This document shows, one piece after another, positions 26,171 through 35,942 of a DNA stretch of 45,845 nt. Positions within the stretch are counted from its first letter, which is position 1, and every line of letters begins with the position of its first letter. This stretch comes from an uncultured Afifella sp. GTDB lineage: Bacteria; Pseudomonadota; Alphaproteobacteria; Rhizobiales; Afifellaceae. Under the pieces are notes generated by a model. The model was given only the letters and a program-made list of their open reading frames with translations. It ran no database searches and was not told the origin of the DNA. Made by a program: the position numbers and the translations under genes. The stretch covers positions 1-45,845 of the forward strand of contig CAMYKZ010000022.1 of the NCBI GenBank assembly GCA_947259045.1, in the 5' to 3' direction.

Positions 26171-28369
26171 TTACGAACCGGAACTGCGCGGAAATTCACG
26201 CGGTGACGACGATTTGAGGGATTTGCCCCGGCCGGACAGACTCGGATTTGTCATGAAATATTGGTGCAGGTTAAACGCCTCCTTGTCGTTCGGCCGCACA
26301 ATCCGTTCCGACGTTCCATCGGCCAGCACAGTCCAGCTCTGTTTGTTGTCCTTCAGGTTCGCAACCATGATCTGATCGAGAACCTGCATATGAACCGTGG
26401 TTCCCGGCTCCAGCGGAACCATTGTCTCAACCCGGCGATCCAGGTTCCGCGGCATCAGGTCGGCGGAACCGATATAGACGATGGCCTCCTCGGAAGGCAG
26501 GCCAAATCCATTGCCGAAGCAGACGATCCTGGAATGTTCAAGGAACCGCCCGACCACCGATTTGACCTGGATATTGTCTGAAAGCCCAGGCACCTGCGGC
26601 CGCAGACAGCAAATGCCGCGGACCACCAGTTCAATCAATACACCGCACTGGCTGGCATCATACAGCGCATCGATCAGTTCCGGATCGACAATGGAATTCA
26701 TCTTGATCCAGATCTGCGCCGGCCTGCCGGCTTTGCAATGTTCGATTTCGTCTTCGATATGTTTCAGAATGCGGCTGCGAAGCGTATAGGGCGAAATCGC
26801 CATCTTCTTCACATCCTGCGGCGGCGCGTATCCGGTGATAAAATTGAAGATCCGCGCCACATCGCGGGCAATGTCCGCATCCGCCGTAAAATAGCTGAGA
26901 TCGGTATAGATCTTGGCTGTGATCGGATGGTAGTTGCCGGTGCCCGTATGCACATAACTGACAAGCCCGTTTCCTTCCCGGCGGACAACCTGGCTGAGTT
27001 TTGAATGGGTTTTCAGTTCGACAAATCCATAGACCACCTGGGCGCCGGCGCGTTCCAGATCGCGCGACCAGCGAATATTCGCTTCCTCGTCGAACCGGGC
27101 CTTGAGTTCCACGAGCGCGGTCACTGATTTTCCCGCCTCCGCTGCCTCAATCAGCGCCTTGATGATCGGTGAATCATTCGAGGTCCGGTACAATGTCTGT
27201 TTGATCGCGACCACTTCCGGATCCGCGGCAGCCTGGCGGAGAAACTGCACGACCACGTCGAACGATTCATAGGGGTGATGGACGATAATGTCCTTCTCCC
27301 GGATTGCCGAAAAACAGTCGCCGCCATGTTCGCGGATGCGCTCCGGAAACCGTGCCGTATAGGGTTCGAATTTCAGGTCCGGCCTGTCAACGCCAACCAG
27401 TTGCGACAAATCCTTCACGCCAAGCATGCCCGGAATGACATGGACTTCATTGTCAGCCACCGACATGGCCATTTTCACCATTGTGCGAAGCGCGTCGGGC
27501 ATGTCGGTATCGACTTCTAGCCGGATCACCGACCCCCTGCGCCGTTGTTTCAGCGCCCGCTCAAACAGCCGCACCAGATCTTCCGCTTCTTCATCGATTT
27601 CCATGTCTGAATCGCGGATGACACGAAATGCACCCTTGCCGGACACTTCATATCCGGGAAACAGCTTGGGAATGAAAAGGCTGACGGCGTCCTCGAGGCT
27701 GATGAACCGGATCGGCCAGTTTTCTCCGCCGCGCGGCAGTCGGATAAACCGGTCAAGCGAATTGGGCACGCGGATGAGCGCCATCATCATCGCGCCCTTG
27801 GGACCAATCAATTGAAGAGCAAGCGAAAATCCCAGATTGGGAATAAACGGAAACGGATGCGCCGGATCGATCGCCAAAGGCGTCAGAACCGGGAAAATCG
27901 CATCCAGAAAATAACCATCGAGCCAATCCAGGTCCGACCGCGTCAGGTGGTCGCCGTTCAAAATAACGATACCGGATTCCGCCAGGTCCTGCCGCAGCAC
28001 CACAAGCCGTTTCTGCTGCTGATCGACAAGGCCGTCAACCTTTGCACCAATCTCCTCAAGCTGCTCGCTTGGCGTCAGGCCATCGGCACTTGTGGTTGAG
28101 ATAAGTTCCCGTTCCTGGCCTTTCAGGCCGGCAACCCGAACCATGAAGAATTCATCCAGGTTGGAGCCGGATATGGACAGGAACCGCAACCGCTCAAGCA
28201 GCGGGTGTTCCGGATTCTCCGATTCTTCCAGCACACGGTGGTTGAATTCGAGCCATGAAATTTCGCGGTTTATGAACCGTTTCGGGCTGTTGAAGAGCTC
28301 CTCATCACGGTCCAGCGGCAAGACCGCCTGGGCAATCTCGTCCTTATCGATCTGAATTGCATCTGCCAT
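26171..28369 (-). CDS. ppk: Polyphosphate kinase 1
   Basis: 732 residues, normal for PPK1. It reversibly transfers the gamma-phosphate of ATP to polyphosphate at the membrane. Domains: N ([51 protein letters not shown]), head, then C1/C2 with [42 protein letters not shown] (catalytic-His region) and [16 protein letters not shown]. The C-terminal tail is Ser/Arg-rich. ATG start. With ppx it controls cellular polyphosphate. Confidence 0.97.
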   Translation of the reverse strand: MADAIQIDKDEIAQAVLPLDRDEELFNSPKRFINREISWLEFNHRVLEESENPEHPLLERLRFLSISGSNLDEFFMVRVAGLKGQERELISTTSADGLTPSEQLEEIGAKVDGLVDQQQKRLVVLRQDLAESGIVILNGDHLTRSDLDWLDGYFLDAIFPVLTPLAIDPAHPFPFIPNLGFSLALQLIGPKGAMMMALIRVPNSLDRFIRLPRGGENWPIRFISLEDAVSLFIPKLFPGYEVSGKGAFRVIRDSDMEIDEEAEDLVRLFERALKQRRRGSVIRLEVDTDMPDALRTMVKMAMSVADNEVHVIPGMLGVKDLSQLVGVDRPDLKFEPYTARFPERIREHGGDCFSAIREKDIIVHHPYESFDVVVQFLRQAAADPEVVAIKQTLYRTSNDSPIIKALIEAAEAGKSVTALVELKARFDEEANIRWSRDLERAGAQVVYGFVELKTHSKLSQVVRREGNGLVSYVHTGTGNYHPITAKIYTDLSYFTADADIARDVARIFNFITGYAPPQDVKKMAISPYTLRSRILKHIEDEIEHCKAGRPAQIWIKMNSIVDPELIDALYDASQCGVLIELVVRGICCLRPQVPGLSDNIQVKSVVGRFLEHSRIVCFGNGFGLPSEEAIVYIGSADLMPRNLDRRVETMVPLEPGTTVHMQVLDQIMVANLKDNKQSWTVLADGTSERIVRPNDKEAFNLHQYFMTNPSLSGRGKSLKSSSPREFPRSSGS

Positions 28370-28449
28370 AACATCTACTCACTAACTGATTATACCCTAC
28401 ACCGCATCCATCAACATTATGACAATCTATTTGTCAGTCATCCTATTTG

Positions 28450-29139
28450 TCAGTCACCGAACCCGGTCGAAAATTCACTCTTCCGATCAAACAAACTGGC
28501 TGCCAACCGCCGGGAAATCCTCCGGTTTTCAGCCAGTGCCGCATGGTCGACCGCCTCGACAAGATCGCGTGCGGCAGCCAGCGAACGCTCCATTCTTTTC
28601 AACAGATAGTCGATCACCGGTTTCTCCACCAGCAATTGCCGGTCTGCAAACAGTTTGACCAGCACCTGCCTGAGCAGGAAATCGTCAGGCGTTTCAAGGT
28701 GCACCGGCGTTGCAAGCCGCAAACGCGACGCCAGATCCGGCAATTCGATCTTCCAGTCGGTAATTGGCGTTCGCGCCGTCAGAAGAAAATGCTGGCCCGA
28801 TTCCGTGGCCATGTTGATCATGTGGAACAGCTCCGTTGCATCGACCTGTCCATTGTCCACATTTTCCAGGTATAACGCCCGTGACGCCTGGTTGCGGGTG
28901 CCCCCGGGCGCACCGGCATCGATCGCACCACTCAGTCCTGCCCATATGCTCACCAGATGTGTCTTGCCGGCTCCGGGCGGGCCAAACAGGATAACAAGGC
29001 GGTTTTGCCAATCCGGCCAGCTCTCGATCACCTCCAATGCGGCCCTGTTGGACGGTGACACGAGAAAATCGTCACGGCCCAGTTGTGGGCGGTGATTGAG
29101 CGGGATCGGGATCTGCCGGGCGCCTGGAGCCATCGTCAT
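28450..29139 (-). CDS. hdaA: DnaA-related regulator HdaA
   Basis: 229 residues. A short DnaA-like AAA+ protein: it lacks the DNA-binding domain IV, as Hda does, and in alphaproteobacteria HdaA stimulates ATP hydrolysis by DnaA to prevent over-initiation. Motifs: PLNHRPQLGRDDFLVSPSNRAALEVI, Walker A LFGPPGAGKTHL, and a degenerate Walker B ALYLENVDNG. Arg-rich sensor region LASRLRLATPVHLETPDD. ATG 29139 is chosen; it overlaps the stop of the AI-2E permease gene by 3 bases, implying coupling. Confidence 0.88.
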   Translation of the reverse strand: MTMAPGARQIPIPLNHRPQLGRDDFLVSPSNRAALEVIESWPDWQNRLVILFGPPGAGKTHLVSIWAGLSGAIDAGAPGGTRNQASRALYLENVDNGQVDATELFHMINMATESGQHFLLTARTPITDWKIELPDLASRLRLATPVHLETPDDFLLRQVLVKLFADRQLLVEKPVIDYLLKRMERSLAAARDLVEAVDHAALAENRRISRRLAASLFDRKSEFSTGFGD

Positions 29140-30239
29140 ACGTCCTGGTCCGAATTTTCTGCGTCCGACGATACAACCGGCCGGCCGGCCGCACCCCAAT
29201 AGAGCGGGCTGTTCATATATTGCGACAGAGCGAAGCGCACCAGCACACCGATCGCTGCTGTTGCCGGTACGGCGATCAGCATTCCGACAAAGCCGAAAAG
29301 CGATCCGAACGCGAACAGCGCGAACATCAGCCAGACCGGATGAACACCGACGCTTGACCCGACCAGCCGGGGTTGCAGAATATTGCCCTCCAGAAATTGC
29401 CCGACCGCGAATATGCCGGCAACGACCAGAACCATGATCCAGTCGGGCCAGAACTGGACCAGCGCGACACCCACGGACAGAACAAAACCGACAATCGAAC
29501 CGACATAAGGAATAAAGCTGATAAAACCGGCCGTAAAACCGATCAGAAGACCGAAATTCAGGCCGACAACACTGAGACCGGCGGCATAAAACAGCCCGAG
29601 GACAAGACACAGCGTTCCCTGCCCACGAATGAACCCGGCCAGAGCGTGGTCGATTTCAGTCGTCAGTTTTCGTATTATCGCCAGGTGATCGCGCGGCATC
29701 CAGTCATCAAGCCGGGCGATCATGCGGTCCCAATCATAGAGCAGATAGAAGGCCACGACCGGGGCGACCACCAGAATGCCGACCGCATTCATCAGAGCCT
29801 GACCGCCGGCGACAAGTGAGGAAAGAAAGCCGCCTACGGCGCCCGCGGAATTGCGCACCAGGTCATCGACGCCCTTGCCGGCATCACCAATGCCGAGAAA
29901 TTCCGCCACATTCGAGTTGAGCAGATTGCTCGCCATTTCGCGGAGGCTGCCGACATAGCCCGGAAGCCGTTCGGCAAATCCGGCAAGCTGGGAAACCAGC
30001 ACCGGGATCACAATCAACAGCATCAGTATGAACAGAAAGATCGAGACAATGAGGATCGATATTGTTGCCCACAACCGGCTCAGACCGGCCCGTTCAAGAC
30101 GGTCGGCAACCGGATCCAGCAAATAGGCCAGAGCCATACCAAGAATGAACGGCAAAAGCACATCACTGAACAGCCAGAGGAAAAACCCGACAGCCAGCAA
30201 TGTGCCCATCCAGAAAAATGCCTGGCGTCTCACGCTCAT
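29136..30239 (-). CDS. AI-2E family transporter (PerM-like)
   Basis: 367 residues with about 8 hydrophobic helices. Family features: LSQ-free N-terminal pair of helices, the long periplasmic segment (about 65-145), then YLLYDWDRMIARLDDWMPRD and the FIPYVGSIVGFVLSVGVALVQF block, and a final GNILQPRLVGSSVGVHPVWLMFALFAFGSLFGFVGMLIAVP motif that defines the family. Substrate is unclear: members export small molecules or act as Na+/H+ antiporters. It overlaps both neighbours by about 3-4 bases, forming pgsA-type gene, permease, hdaA in one operon. Confidence 0.92.
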   Translation of the reverse strand: MSVRRQAFFWMGTLLAVGFFLWLFSDVLLPFILGMALAYLLDPVADRLERAGLSRLWATISILIVSIFLFILMLLIVIPVLVSQLAGFAERLPGYVGSLREMASNLLNSNVAEFLGIGDAGKGVDDLVRNSAGAVGGFLSSLVAGGQALMNAVGILVVAPVVAFYLLYDWDRMIARLDDWMPRDHLAIIRKLTTEIDHALAGFIRGQGTLCLVLGLFYAAGLSVVGLNFGLLIGFTAGFISFIPYVGSIVGFVLSVGVALVQFWPDWIMVLVVAGIFAVGQFLEGNILQPRLVGSSVGVHPVWLMFALFAFGSLFGFVGMLIAVPATAAIGVLVRFALSQYMNSPLYWGAAGRPVVSSDAENSDQDV

Positions 30240-30802
30240 CCGCCTTGTCCTTCACTGTTTACATCAGTTTCATCGCTCGACATATGCCGGTTCCATTCTC
30301 TCAGGTAAGAGATTGCCGACAATAACGTCGAACCGGCAACAACGGCAATTCCGATTGCAATAAAGGGTCCAAACGCGCTGACACCCGCTTGTTCCCCCAG
30401 CGCCAGCGCAACCAGAACAATCTGTGCCGCAGTATTGATCTTGGATATCCATAACGGCCGCATGGCAACAGGATGATTGACCATCCACGACAGGACAACG
30501 GCGCCGACAATCAGCAGATCCCGGCTGACAGCGAGCATAATCAGCCAGAGCGGCAGAATATCCTTGAATCCAAGGGTCACGAACACGGAAACAAGCAAGG
30601 CTTTGTCGGTAATCGGATCAAGATAGCCGCCGAGCCGCGACTCCTGCTGATAGCGCCTGGCGATGAACCCGTCGACCGCGTCTGAAATCCCGGCAACCAC
30701 GAACGCAAGTGCCGCCAGAACAAACAGATCCTCAATCATCAACCAGACGATCAGCGGCACGGCGAAAAGCCTTGCCAGAGTAATGAAATTGGGGATGGTC
30801 AA
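30236..30802 (-). CDS. pgsA: CDP-alcohol phosphatidyltransferase (PgsA-like)
   Basis: 188 residues with several membrane helices. Catalytic motif D-x2-D-G-x2-A-R-x8-G-x3-D-x3-D is seen in SDAVDGFIARRYQQESRLGGYLDPITDKAL. The family attaches glycerol-3-phosphate (PgsA) or cardiolipin-type alcohols to CDP-diacylglycerol; the start PNFITLARLFAVP favours glycerophosphate transferase, but another pgsA elsewhere would shift this to a paralogue. The start is TTG 30802 with CGGAAG upstream. It overlaps the next gene by 4 bases and is divergent from purM. Confidence 0.85.
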   Translation of the reverse strand: MTIPNFITLARLFAVPLIVWLMIEDLFVLAALAFVVAGISDAVDGFIARRYQQESRLGGYLDPITDKALLVSVFVTLGFKDILPLWLIMLAVSRDLLIVGAVVLSWMVNHPVAMRPLWISKINTAAQIVLVALALGEQAGVSAFGPFIAIGIAVVAGSTLLSAISYLREWNRHMSSDETDVNSEGQGG

Positions 30803-30919
30803 CGGCTTCCGTCCGGTTATCGCTTAAGAATCAGCATTTCGCGTTTATACAAAGTCTTGCAGTCCGTGCATTCATCACCAATCATGACGTGACGCAAGAA
30901 CCAAGGCCCAGGCTCTTCG

Positions 30920-31984
30920 ATGATCGAAAATCAGGATAAACTGACCTATCGCGATTCCGGTGTCGATATCGATGCGGGAAATCAGCTTATCGACCGGATC
31001 AAACCAGCGGCCGCTGCGACCAAACGGCCAGGCGTTATGGACGCCCTGGGCGGGTTTGGCGCCCTGTTCGATCTGAAAGCAGCGGGTTTTGTCGACCCGG
31101 TACTGGTCTCCGCCACCGATGGCGTTGGCACAAAGCTGAAAATTGCGATTGAAAGCAATGTCCACGATACCGTCGGCATCGACCTGGTTGCAATGTGTGT
31201 CAACGACCTGATCGTTCAAGGCGCAGAACCGTTGTTCTTTCTGGATTATTTTGCATCCGGCGCCTTGTCGGTCGACCATGCGGCGACGGTAATCGAAGGC
31301 GTGGCAGAGGGATGCCGGCAGGCCGGCGCGGCGCTGATCGGCGGCGAGACGGCAGAATTGCCCGGACTTTACGCCAGCGGCGATTACGATCTTGCCGGGT
31401 TTGCCGTCGGTGCTGTCGAACGGACACGAATTCTGCCGCAGTCCGTCGAAGCAGGCGACAGATTGCTCGGCCTTGCGTCCGATGGCGTCCACTCAAACGG
31501 ATTCTCGCTGGTCCGCCGGATCGTCGAAAAATCCGGACTTGCCTGGGACGCGCCCTGCCCGTTCCAGGACGGCGCGACGCTGGCCGGCGCGCTTCTGACG
31601 CCGACCCGCATTTATGTCCGCTCCTGTCTCAAGGCCATCAAGGAAACCGGTCATATCAAAGCTCTGGCTCATATTACCGGCGGCGGGTTGACGGAAAACG
31701 TTCCGCGCGTCCTGCCCGGCCATCTTGCTGCAAAAATCGATCTGTCCGCCTGGTCCGTCCCGCCGGTATTCAGATGGCTGGCAGCCAATGGCCCGGTTGA
31801 ACCGGCAGAGATGTTGCGCACCTTCAATTGCGGAATTGGCATGATCGTCGTTTGCACAGCCGACAGCGCACATGCGATAGAGCAGATCCTGATCGAAGAG
31901 GGCGAAGATGTTTTCAGACTTGGAGAGATCGTCAGCCGAACGGACGAAGCTGTCGGATATACAGGCCAATCGGACCTTTGCTGA
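30920..31984 (+). CDS. purM: Phosphoribosylformylglycinamidine cyclo-ligase
   Basis: 354 residues. It closes the imidazole ring (FGAM to AIR, with ATP) in step 5 of purine synthesis. Motifs: [62 protein letters not shown], and [12 protein letters not shown]. Length normal. It is separated from the divergent pgsA by 117 bases and from purN by 3 bases. Confidence 0.97.
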   Translation: MIENQDKLTYRDSGVDIDAGNQLIDRIKPAAAATKRPGVMDALGGFGALFDLKAAGFVDPVLVSATDGVGTKLKIAIESNVHDTVGIDLVAMCVNDLIVQGAEPLFFLDYFASGALSVDHAATVIEGVAEGCRQAGAALIGGETAELPGLYASGDYDLAGFAVGAVERTRILPQSVEAGDRLLGLASDGVHSNGFSLVRRIVEKSGLAWDAPCPFQDGATLAGALLTPTRIYVRSCLKAIKETGHIKALAHITGGGLTENVPRVLPGHLAAKIDLSAWSVPPVFRWLAANGPVEPAEMLRTFNCGIGMIVVCTADSAHAIEQILIEEGEDVFRLGEIVSRTDEAVGYTGQSDLC

Positions 31985-31987
31985 ATT

Positions 31988-32641
31988 ATGAGCCGGGTCA
32001 GGACAGCCATCCTCATATCCGGCCGCGGCAGCAATATGAACGCGCTTCTTGCTGCCGCCGAAAATGAAGGTTATCCGGCTGAAATCGCCCTCGTGCTGTC
32101 CAACCGGCTGGATGCGGCCGGGCTCGCTCATGCGGCAGAACGAGACATCCAAACTGAGATCGTTGACCATCGCCGGTTTTCCGACCGGGAATCGTTTGAA
32201 CAGGAATTGACCGATGTCCTGCGTAAACATGAGATTGAACTTGTCTGCCTCGCCGGCTTTATGCGCTTGCTGACCGATACATTCGTCAACCAGTGGCGCG
32301 ATAATCTGATCAACATCCATCCCTCGCTTCTGCCGGCCTTCAAGGGCGTGGATACCCATGCAAGAGCTCTGGCCGCGGGCATCCGGATCCATGGAGCGAC
32401 GGTGCATTTTGTCAGGCCAAGCATGGACGAAGGGCCGATCATCATCCAGGCCGCGGTCCCGGTTCTGAACGGCGACACCGACCAGTCTCTGGCCAAACGC
32501 GTACTTGCGCTGGAACACACGATCTATCCCGCAGCGCTTGAATGGGTGGCAAGCCGGCGGGTGCGAATTGTCGGCGAACGCGTCGTGCTCAACGAGGTTC
32601 CGGCAAGCGAAGACACGCTGATCTATCCGCCGGTCGGCTGA
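31988..32641 (+). CDS. purN: Phosphoribosylglycinamide formyltransferase
   Basis: 217 residues. It transfers formyl from 10-formyl-THF to GAR in purine synthesis. Motifs: ILISGRGSNMNALL (phosphate loop), VCLAGFMRLLTDTFV, NIHPSLLPAFKG (catalytic Asn/His) and GATVHFVRPSMDEGPII (catalytic Asp). Tightly linked to purM as usual. It converges on the molybdopterin oxidoreductase, 23 bases away. Confidence 0.97.
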   Translation: MSRVRTAILISGRGSNMNALLAAAENEGYPAEIALVLSNRLDAAGLAHAAERDIQTEIVDHRRFSDRESFEQELTDVLRKHEIELVCLAGFMRLLTDTFVNQWRDNLINIHPSLLPAFKGVDTHARALAAGIRIHGATVHFVRPSMDEGPIIIQAAVPVLNGDTDQSLAKRVLALEHTIYPAALEWVASRRVRIVGERVVLNEVPASEDTLIYPPVG

Positions 32642-32664
32642 GCGGCGCACCATAATCCGCCCGA

Positions 32665-34761
32665 TCAGACCCGATCGATGGCGACCCGGTTGTCATGAAA
32701 CCCAGCACCGCCAAACGGCGCAACGGCATCGGCGCCGGTGAGGCAGTTGATGCCACGGCCGCCGACATGCGAACTGTTCGGCCAGATGCCCTCGGCAATC
32801 ACCGTACCCGGCTTCGCCCTGTCGGACACTTTGAGATGGATCTGTGTCGCGCCGCGCTCGTTGCGGATGCTCACCAGATCGCCGTCAGCGAACCCGGTAG
32901 CCACAATATCCGTTTCATTGATCAACAGCCAGGGCTGCTGCTCGCGCTGCTTCGAACCATCCGTTTCCGCAAACGTGGAATTGAGAAAGCTGTGCGCAGG
33001 CGCCGTTACCAGCCGCAACGGATAATCGTCGCTCGCCTCCTCGATAATGTCCCAGTAGTCCGGCAGATCGGGGATATCGCGCCATGGCCCGAGCAGACCG
33101 TCGGAGGGCCGGTTGGGCGCGGCCAGTCCGGGCCAGTCGGGTGAAAACCGGAATTTTCCGTCGGGCCAGTCAAAGCCGTTGATATAATGGGCCTCATCGA
33201 ATTCGGGCTGGCAGTTGATCCACTTGTCGTCGATCAGATCCTGCAGGGTACCGCGCCCGGAATCCCTCAGGATCCGGTCAATGTGATCGTTGGCGCTCAT
33301 GTCAAAACCCGGATGGCTTGCCCCCAGCCGGTCGGCCAGTTGCCTGAACACGTCATGATTGCTCATGCAATCGCCGGGCGCGTCGACAAGCTTCGGGCCG
33401 TACATGATATGCTGATGACCGCCACCGCGGTAAACGTCGTCATGCTCCATGAACATTGTCGCCGGCAACACGATATCGGCCAGCAAGGCGGTTTCTGTCA
33501 TGAACTGCTCATGCACCATGACAAACAGATCGTCGCGCATCAGCCCTTGCAGGACCCGATCCTGTTCAGGTGCCACATTGGCCGGATTGGTATTCTGGAC
33601 CATCATGGCGGTAACCGGCGGACCGCCCTTCAGGTCGGAAGCTTCTCCGGTCAGGATCGGCCCGATCCGCGACTGATCGAGCATCCGCACCGACGGGTCG
33701 CGCACATCGAGACCCTTCACAAACGTCTGATCAAGCCCGTAGATTTCGCCATTGTTGTGGAATGCGCCGCCACCCTCATATTTCCAGGCCCCGGTAACGG
33801 CCGGGATCGACAGCGCACAATGCATGTTGAAAGCGCCGTTTCGAGATCTGGTAAAACCGTAACCAAGCCGGAAGAACGACCGTTGCGTCTGCCCGATCCA
33901 GGCAGCAAATGTCTCAATTTCACCAATGCCGAGCCCGGTAATGCGGGCCGCCCATTCCGGCGTCTTGTCGGACAAGTGGGCTTCCAGTTCCGCCGGGCGA
34001 TCGGTATGGCTGGCAAGGTATTCACGGTCGGCATGACCGTCGCGGAACAGGATGTGCATGACAGCGGTCGCCAGGGCGCCGTCGGTGCCGGGCCTGAGAC
34101 ACAATCCAAGATCCGCCTGTTCCATCGTCGCCGTACGATAGACGTCGACAACTACGATACGCGCCCCGCGGCCCTTGCGCGCCTTGATGGCGTGAGTCAT
34201 GACATTGACCTGGGTGGAAACCGGATTGGTGCCCCAGATGACAACCAGATCCGATTGTGCCATCTCGCGCGGATCGGAGCCTGCAAGCTTGCCCGTTCCG
34301 GCGACAAATCCCGTCCAGGCCATATTGGTGCAGATAGTGTCGAACTGGCCGGAATATTTCTTGGCATGGCGCAGCCGGTGAATGCCGTCGCGCTGAACCA
34401 GCCCCATGGTTCCGGCGTAAAAATACGGCCAGACTGCTTCGGCGCCGTGCGCCTGCTCGGCCTTGTCGAATGCGGCGGAAACCTCGTCGAGCGCGTCTGA
34501 CATTGACAATTCCTGCCATTGCCCGTCGCCTTTGGCGCCCTTGCGTTTCAGCGCTTTCGTCAACCGGTCTGGATGATGAATGCGTTCCGCATATCGCGCC
34601 ACCTTGGCGCAAATCACACCGGCGGTATAGGAGTTGTCCTTCGACCCGCGAACCCGTCCGATACGTTCGCCGCCGATGATTTCCACATCCAGCGCACAGC
34701 AGGACGGGCAATCATGCGGACAGGTCGAATGGCCAGTGATAGTCGTCGTATGTTCGTTCAA
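32665..34761 (-). CDS. Molybdopterin-dependent oxidoreductase
   Basis: 698 residues of the DMSO reductase superfamily. An N-terminal [4Fe-4S] domain has CPHDCPSCC (Cys14, 18, 21/22) and Cys51. Molybdopterin-binding parts include VVIWGTNPVSTQVNVMTHAIKARKGRG, ARIVVVDVYRTATMEQADLGLCLRPGTDGALA, and the C-terminal dinucleotide-binding domain (PLRLVTAPAHSFLNSTF ... GGRGINCLTGADAVAPFGGAGFHDNRVAI). No Tat signal, so it is cytosolic. The start is TTG, with GGAG about 10 bases upstream. Substrate unknown; the active-site ligand residue could not be fixed. No partner subunit is adjacent. Confidence 0.87.
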   Translation of the reverse strand: MNEHTTTITGHSTCPHDCPSCCALDVEIIGGERIGRVRGSKDNSYTAGVICAKVARYAERIHHPDRLTKALKRKGAKGDGQWQELSMSDALDEVSAAFDKAEQAHGAEAVWPYFYAGTMGLVQRDGIHRLRHAKKYSGQFDTICTNMAWTGFVAGTGKLAGSDPREMAQSDLVVIWGTNPVSTQVNVMTHAIKARKGRGARIVVVDVYRTATMEQADLGLCLRPGTDGALATAVMHILFRDGHADREYLASHTDRPAELEAHLSDKTPEWAARITGLGIGEIETFAAWIGQTQRSFFRLGYGFTRSRNGAFNMHCALSIPAVTGAWKYEGGGAFHNNGEIYGLDQTFVKGLDVRDPSVRMLDQSRIGPILTGEASDLKGGPPVTAMMVQNTNPANVAPEQDRVLQGLMRDDLFVMVHEQFMTETALLADIVLPATMFMEHDDVYRGGGHQHIMYGPKLVDAPGDCMSNHDVFRQLADRLGASHPGFDMSANDHIDRILRDSGRGTLQDLIDDKWINCQPEFDEAHYINGFDWPDGKFRFSPDWPGLAAPNRPSDGLLGPWRDIPDLPDYWDIIEEASDDYPLRLVTAPAHSFLNSTFAETDGSKQREQQPWLLINETDIVATGFADGDLVSIRNERGATQIHLKVSDRAKPGTVIAEGIWPNSSHVGGRGINCLTGADAVAPFGGAGFHDNRVAIDRV

Positions 34762-34805
34762 TTCAACCGCTCCTGAGCGACATTGCCGCGATCAATTGGA
34801 AAACG

Positions 34806-35882
34806 TCAAGCATCGATCAGCCGGTCACGCCCGCGGCACTGCTGGACGTTCCAGACGGCAATCGCAAGCACCACAAGCGCCGTGAACTGGTGAATCAGCC
34901 CAAGCGATATCGGAACGACATGAATCAGCGTCGCAATGCCGACCAGCACTTGTAGCAAGACTACGAAACCAAGCAGTAACGCCCGCCCCCCCGATCCTGC
35001 AGCCGACAACTGCCAGGCATGAACCAGGACCACGGCACAAAGCAGGTAGGCAACGATCCTGTGATCGAACTGCACCGTCGCAATGTTCTCCGTCATATTG
35101 AGCCACACGGGCTCCAGCGACCACAGCCCCTTGGGGATGAAATCTCCGTCCATCAGCGGCCAGGTATTGTAGGTTAGACCTGCATCCAGCCCGGCGACCA
35201 CCGCGCCCAGTCCGATCTGGACAAAAACCAGGCCGAGCACAAGCCAGGCTCCGGCGCGAACCGGTTTCGAACGCGGTTCTCCCGCGCGATCGGAAAGCGA
35301 AAATATGGTCCAGATCAACGCTGCCAATATGATGCAGGCAAGAGAGAGGTGCACGGCGAGCCGGTATTGGCTGACGTCGGTCCGCCCGCTCAGGCCGCTC
35401 TTGACCATCCACCAGCCAACCACGCCCTGAAGCCCGCCGAGCACGAACAACAGCAAAAGACGTGGAATGAGGGGCTTCCTGATATGGCCGCTTACCAGCA
35501 AACCCAGAAACGGGATCAGAAACGCCAGTCCGACAAAACGGCCGAGAAACCGATGTCCCCATTCCCACCAATAGATGAATTTGAACTCTGACAGCGACAT
35601 GCCGCTGTTGATCTCGGCATATTCCGGAATTTGCCGGTATTTTTCAAATTCCGCCTCCCAGTCACCGGCCGACAAAGGCGGTACGATGCCGGTCACCGGT
35701 TTCCATTCGGTGATCGAAAGCCCGGAATCCGTCAGCCGCGTCGCGCCGCCGACCAGAACCATCAGCACGACCAGGCACGCCATCACCCCAAGCCAGATGC
35801 GTACCGGGCGCATGTTCCTGTCCGGTTTTGCGGGCAATGCCTCTACGCCCGGATGGTCGCTGTCGATTAATGTGCTTGTCAT
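34806..35882 (-). CDS. ctaA: Heme A synthase
   Basis: 358 residues from ATG 35882. It oxidises the C8 methyl of heme O to make heme A for aa3-type cytochrome oxidases, in the inner membrane. Eight helices in two halves, with axial histidines in EWGHRFLGR, AVHLSLA, QFDHRIVAY and LIHQFTALVVL; the signature TRLTDSGLSITEWKPVTGIVPPL and AGLTYNTWPLMDGDFIP. A long periplasmic loop (about 75-115, YWWEWGHR at its end) is typical of the alphaproteobacterial type 2 enzyme. 44 bases downstream of the Mo-enzyme on the same strand order, so not obviously coupled to it. Confidence 0.96.
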   Translation of the reverse strand: MTSTLIDSDHPGVEALPAKPDRNMRPVRIWLGVMACLVVLMVLVGGATRLTDSGLSITEWKPVTGIVPPLSAGDWEAEFEKYRQIPEYAEINSGMSLSEFKFIYWWEWGHRFLGRFVGLAFLIPFLGLLVSGHIRKPLIPRLLLLFVLGGLQGVVGWWMVKSGLSGRTDVSQYRLAVHLSLACIILAALIWTIFSLSDRAGEPRSKPVRAGAWLVLGLVFVQIGLGAVVAGLDAGLTYNTWPLMDGDFIPKGLWSLEPVWLNMTENIATVQFDHRIVAYLLCAVVLVHAWQLSAAGSGGRALLLGFVVLLQVLVGIATLIHVVPISLGLIHQFTALVVLAIAVWNVQQCRGRDRLIDA

Positions 35883-35942
35883 GGGAACGGCATATGATCG
35901 GATTGCCTGTCCTGACAAGCGCCATCTCGTCGCGGCTGCGAT

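Noticed and set aside
29140..29610. Long N-terminal extension of the HdaA frame
   Set aside because: It lies entirely over the AI-2E permease gene on the same strand in another frame; HdaA proteins are about 220-240 residues.
30875..31492. Long antisense frame over purM
   Set aside because: Typical high-GC shadow frame opposite a strongly conserved gene; no family similarity.
31493..32653. Antisense frame over purM-purN
   Set aside because: Shadow of two well-supported genes; composition is not protein-like.
33187..34500. 437-codon frame antisense to the molybdopterin oxidoreductase
   Set aside because: Long open frame due to base composition; no recognisable domain, and the opposite strand is clearly coding.
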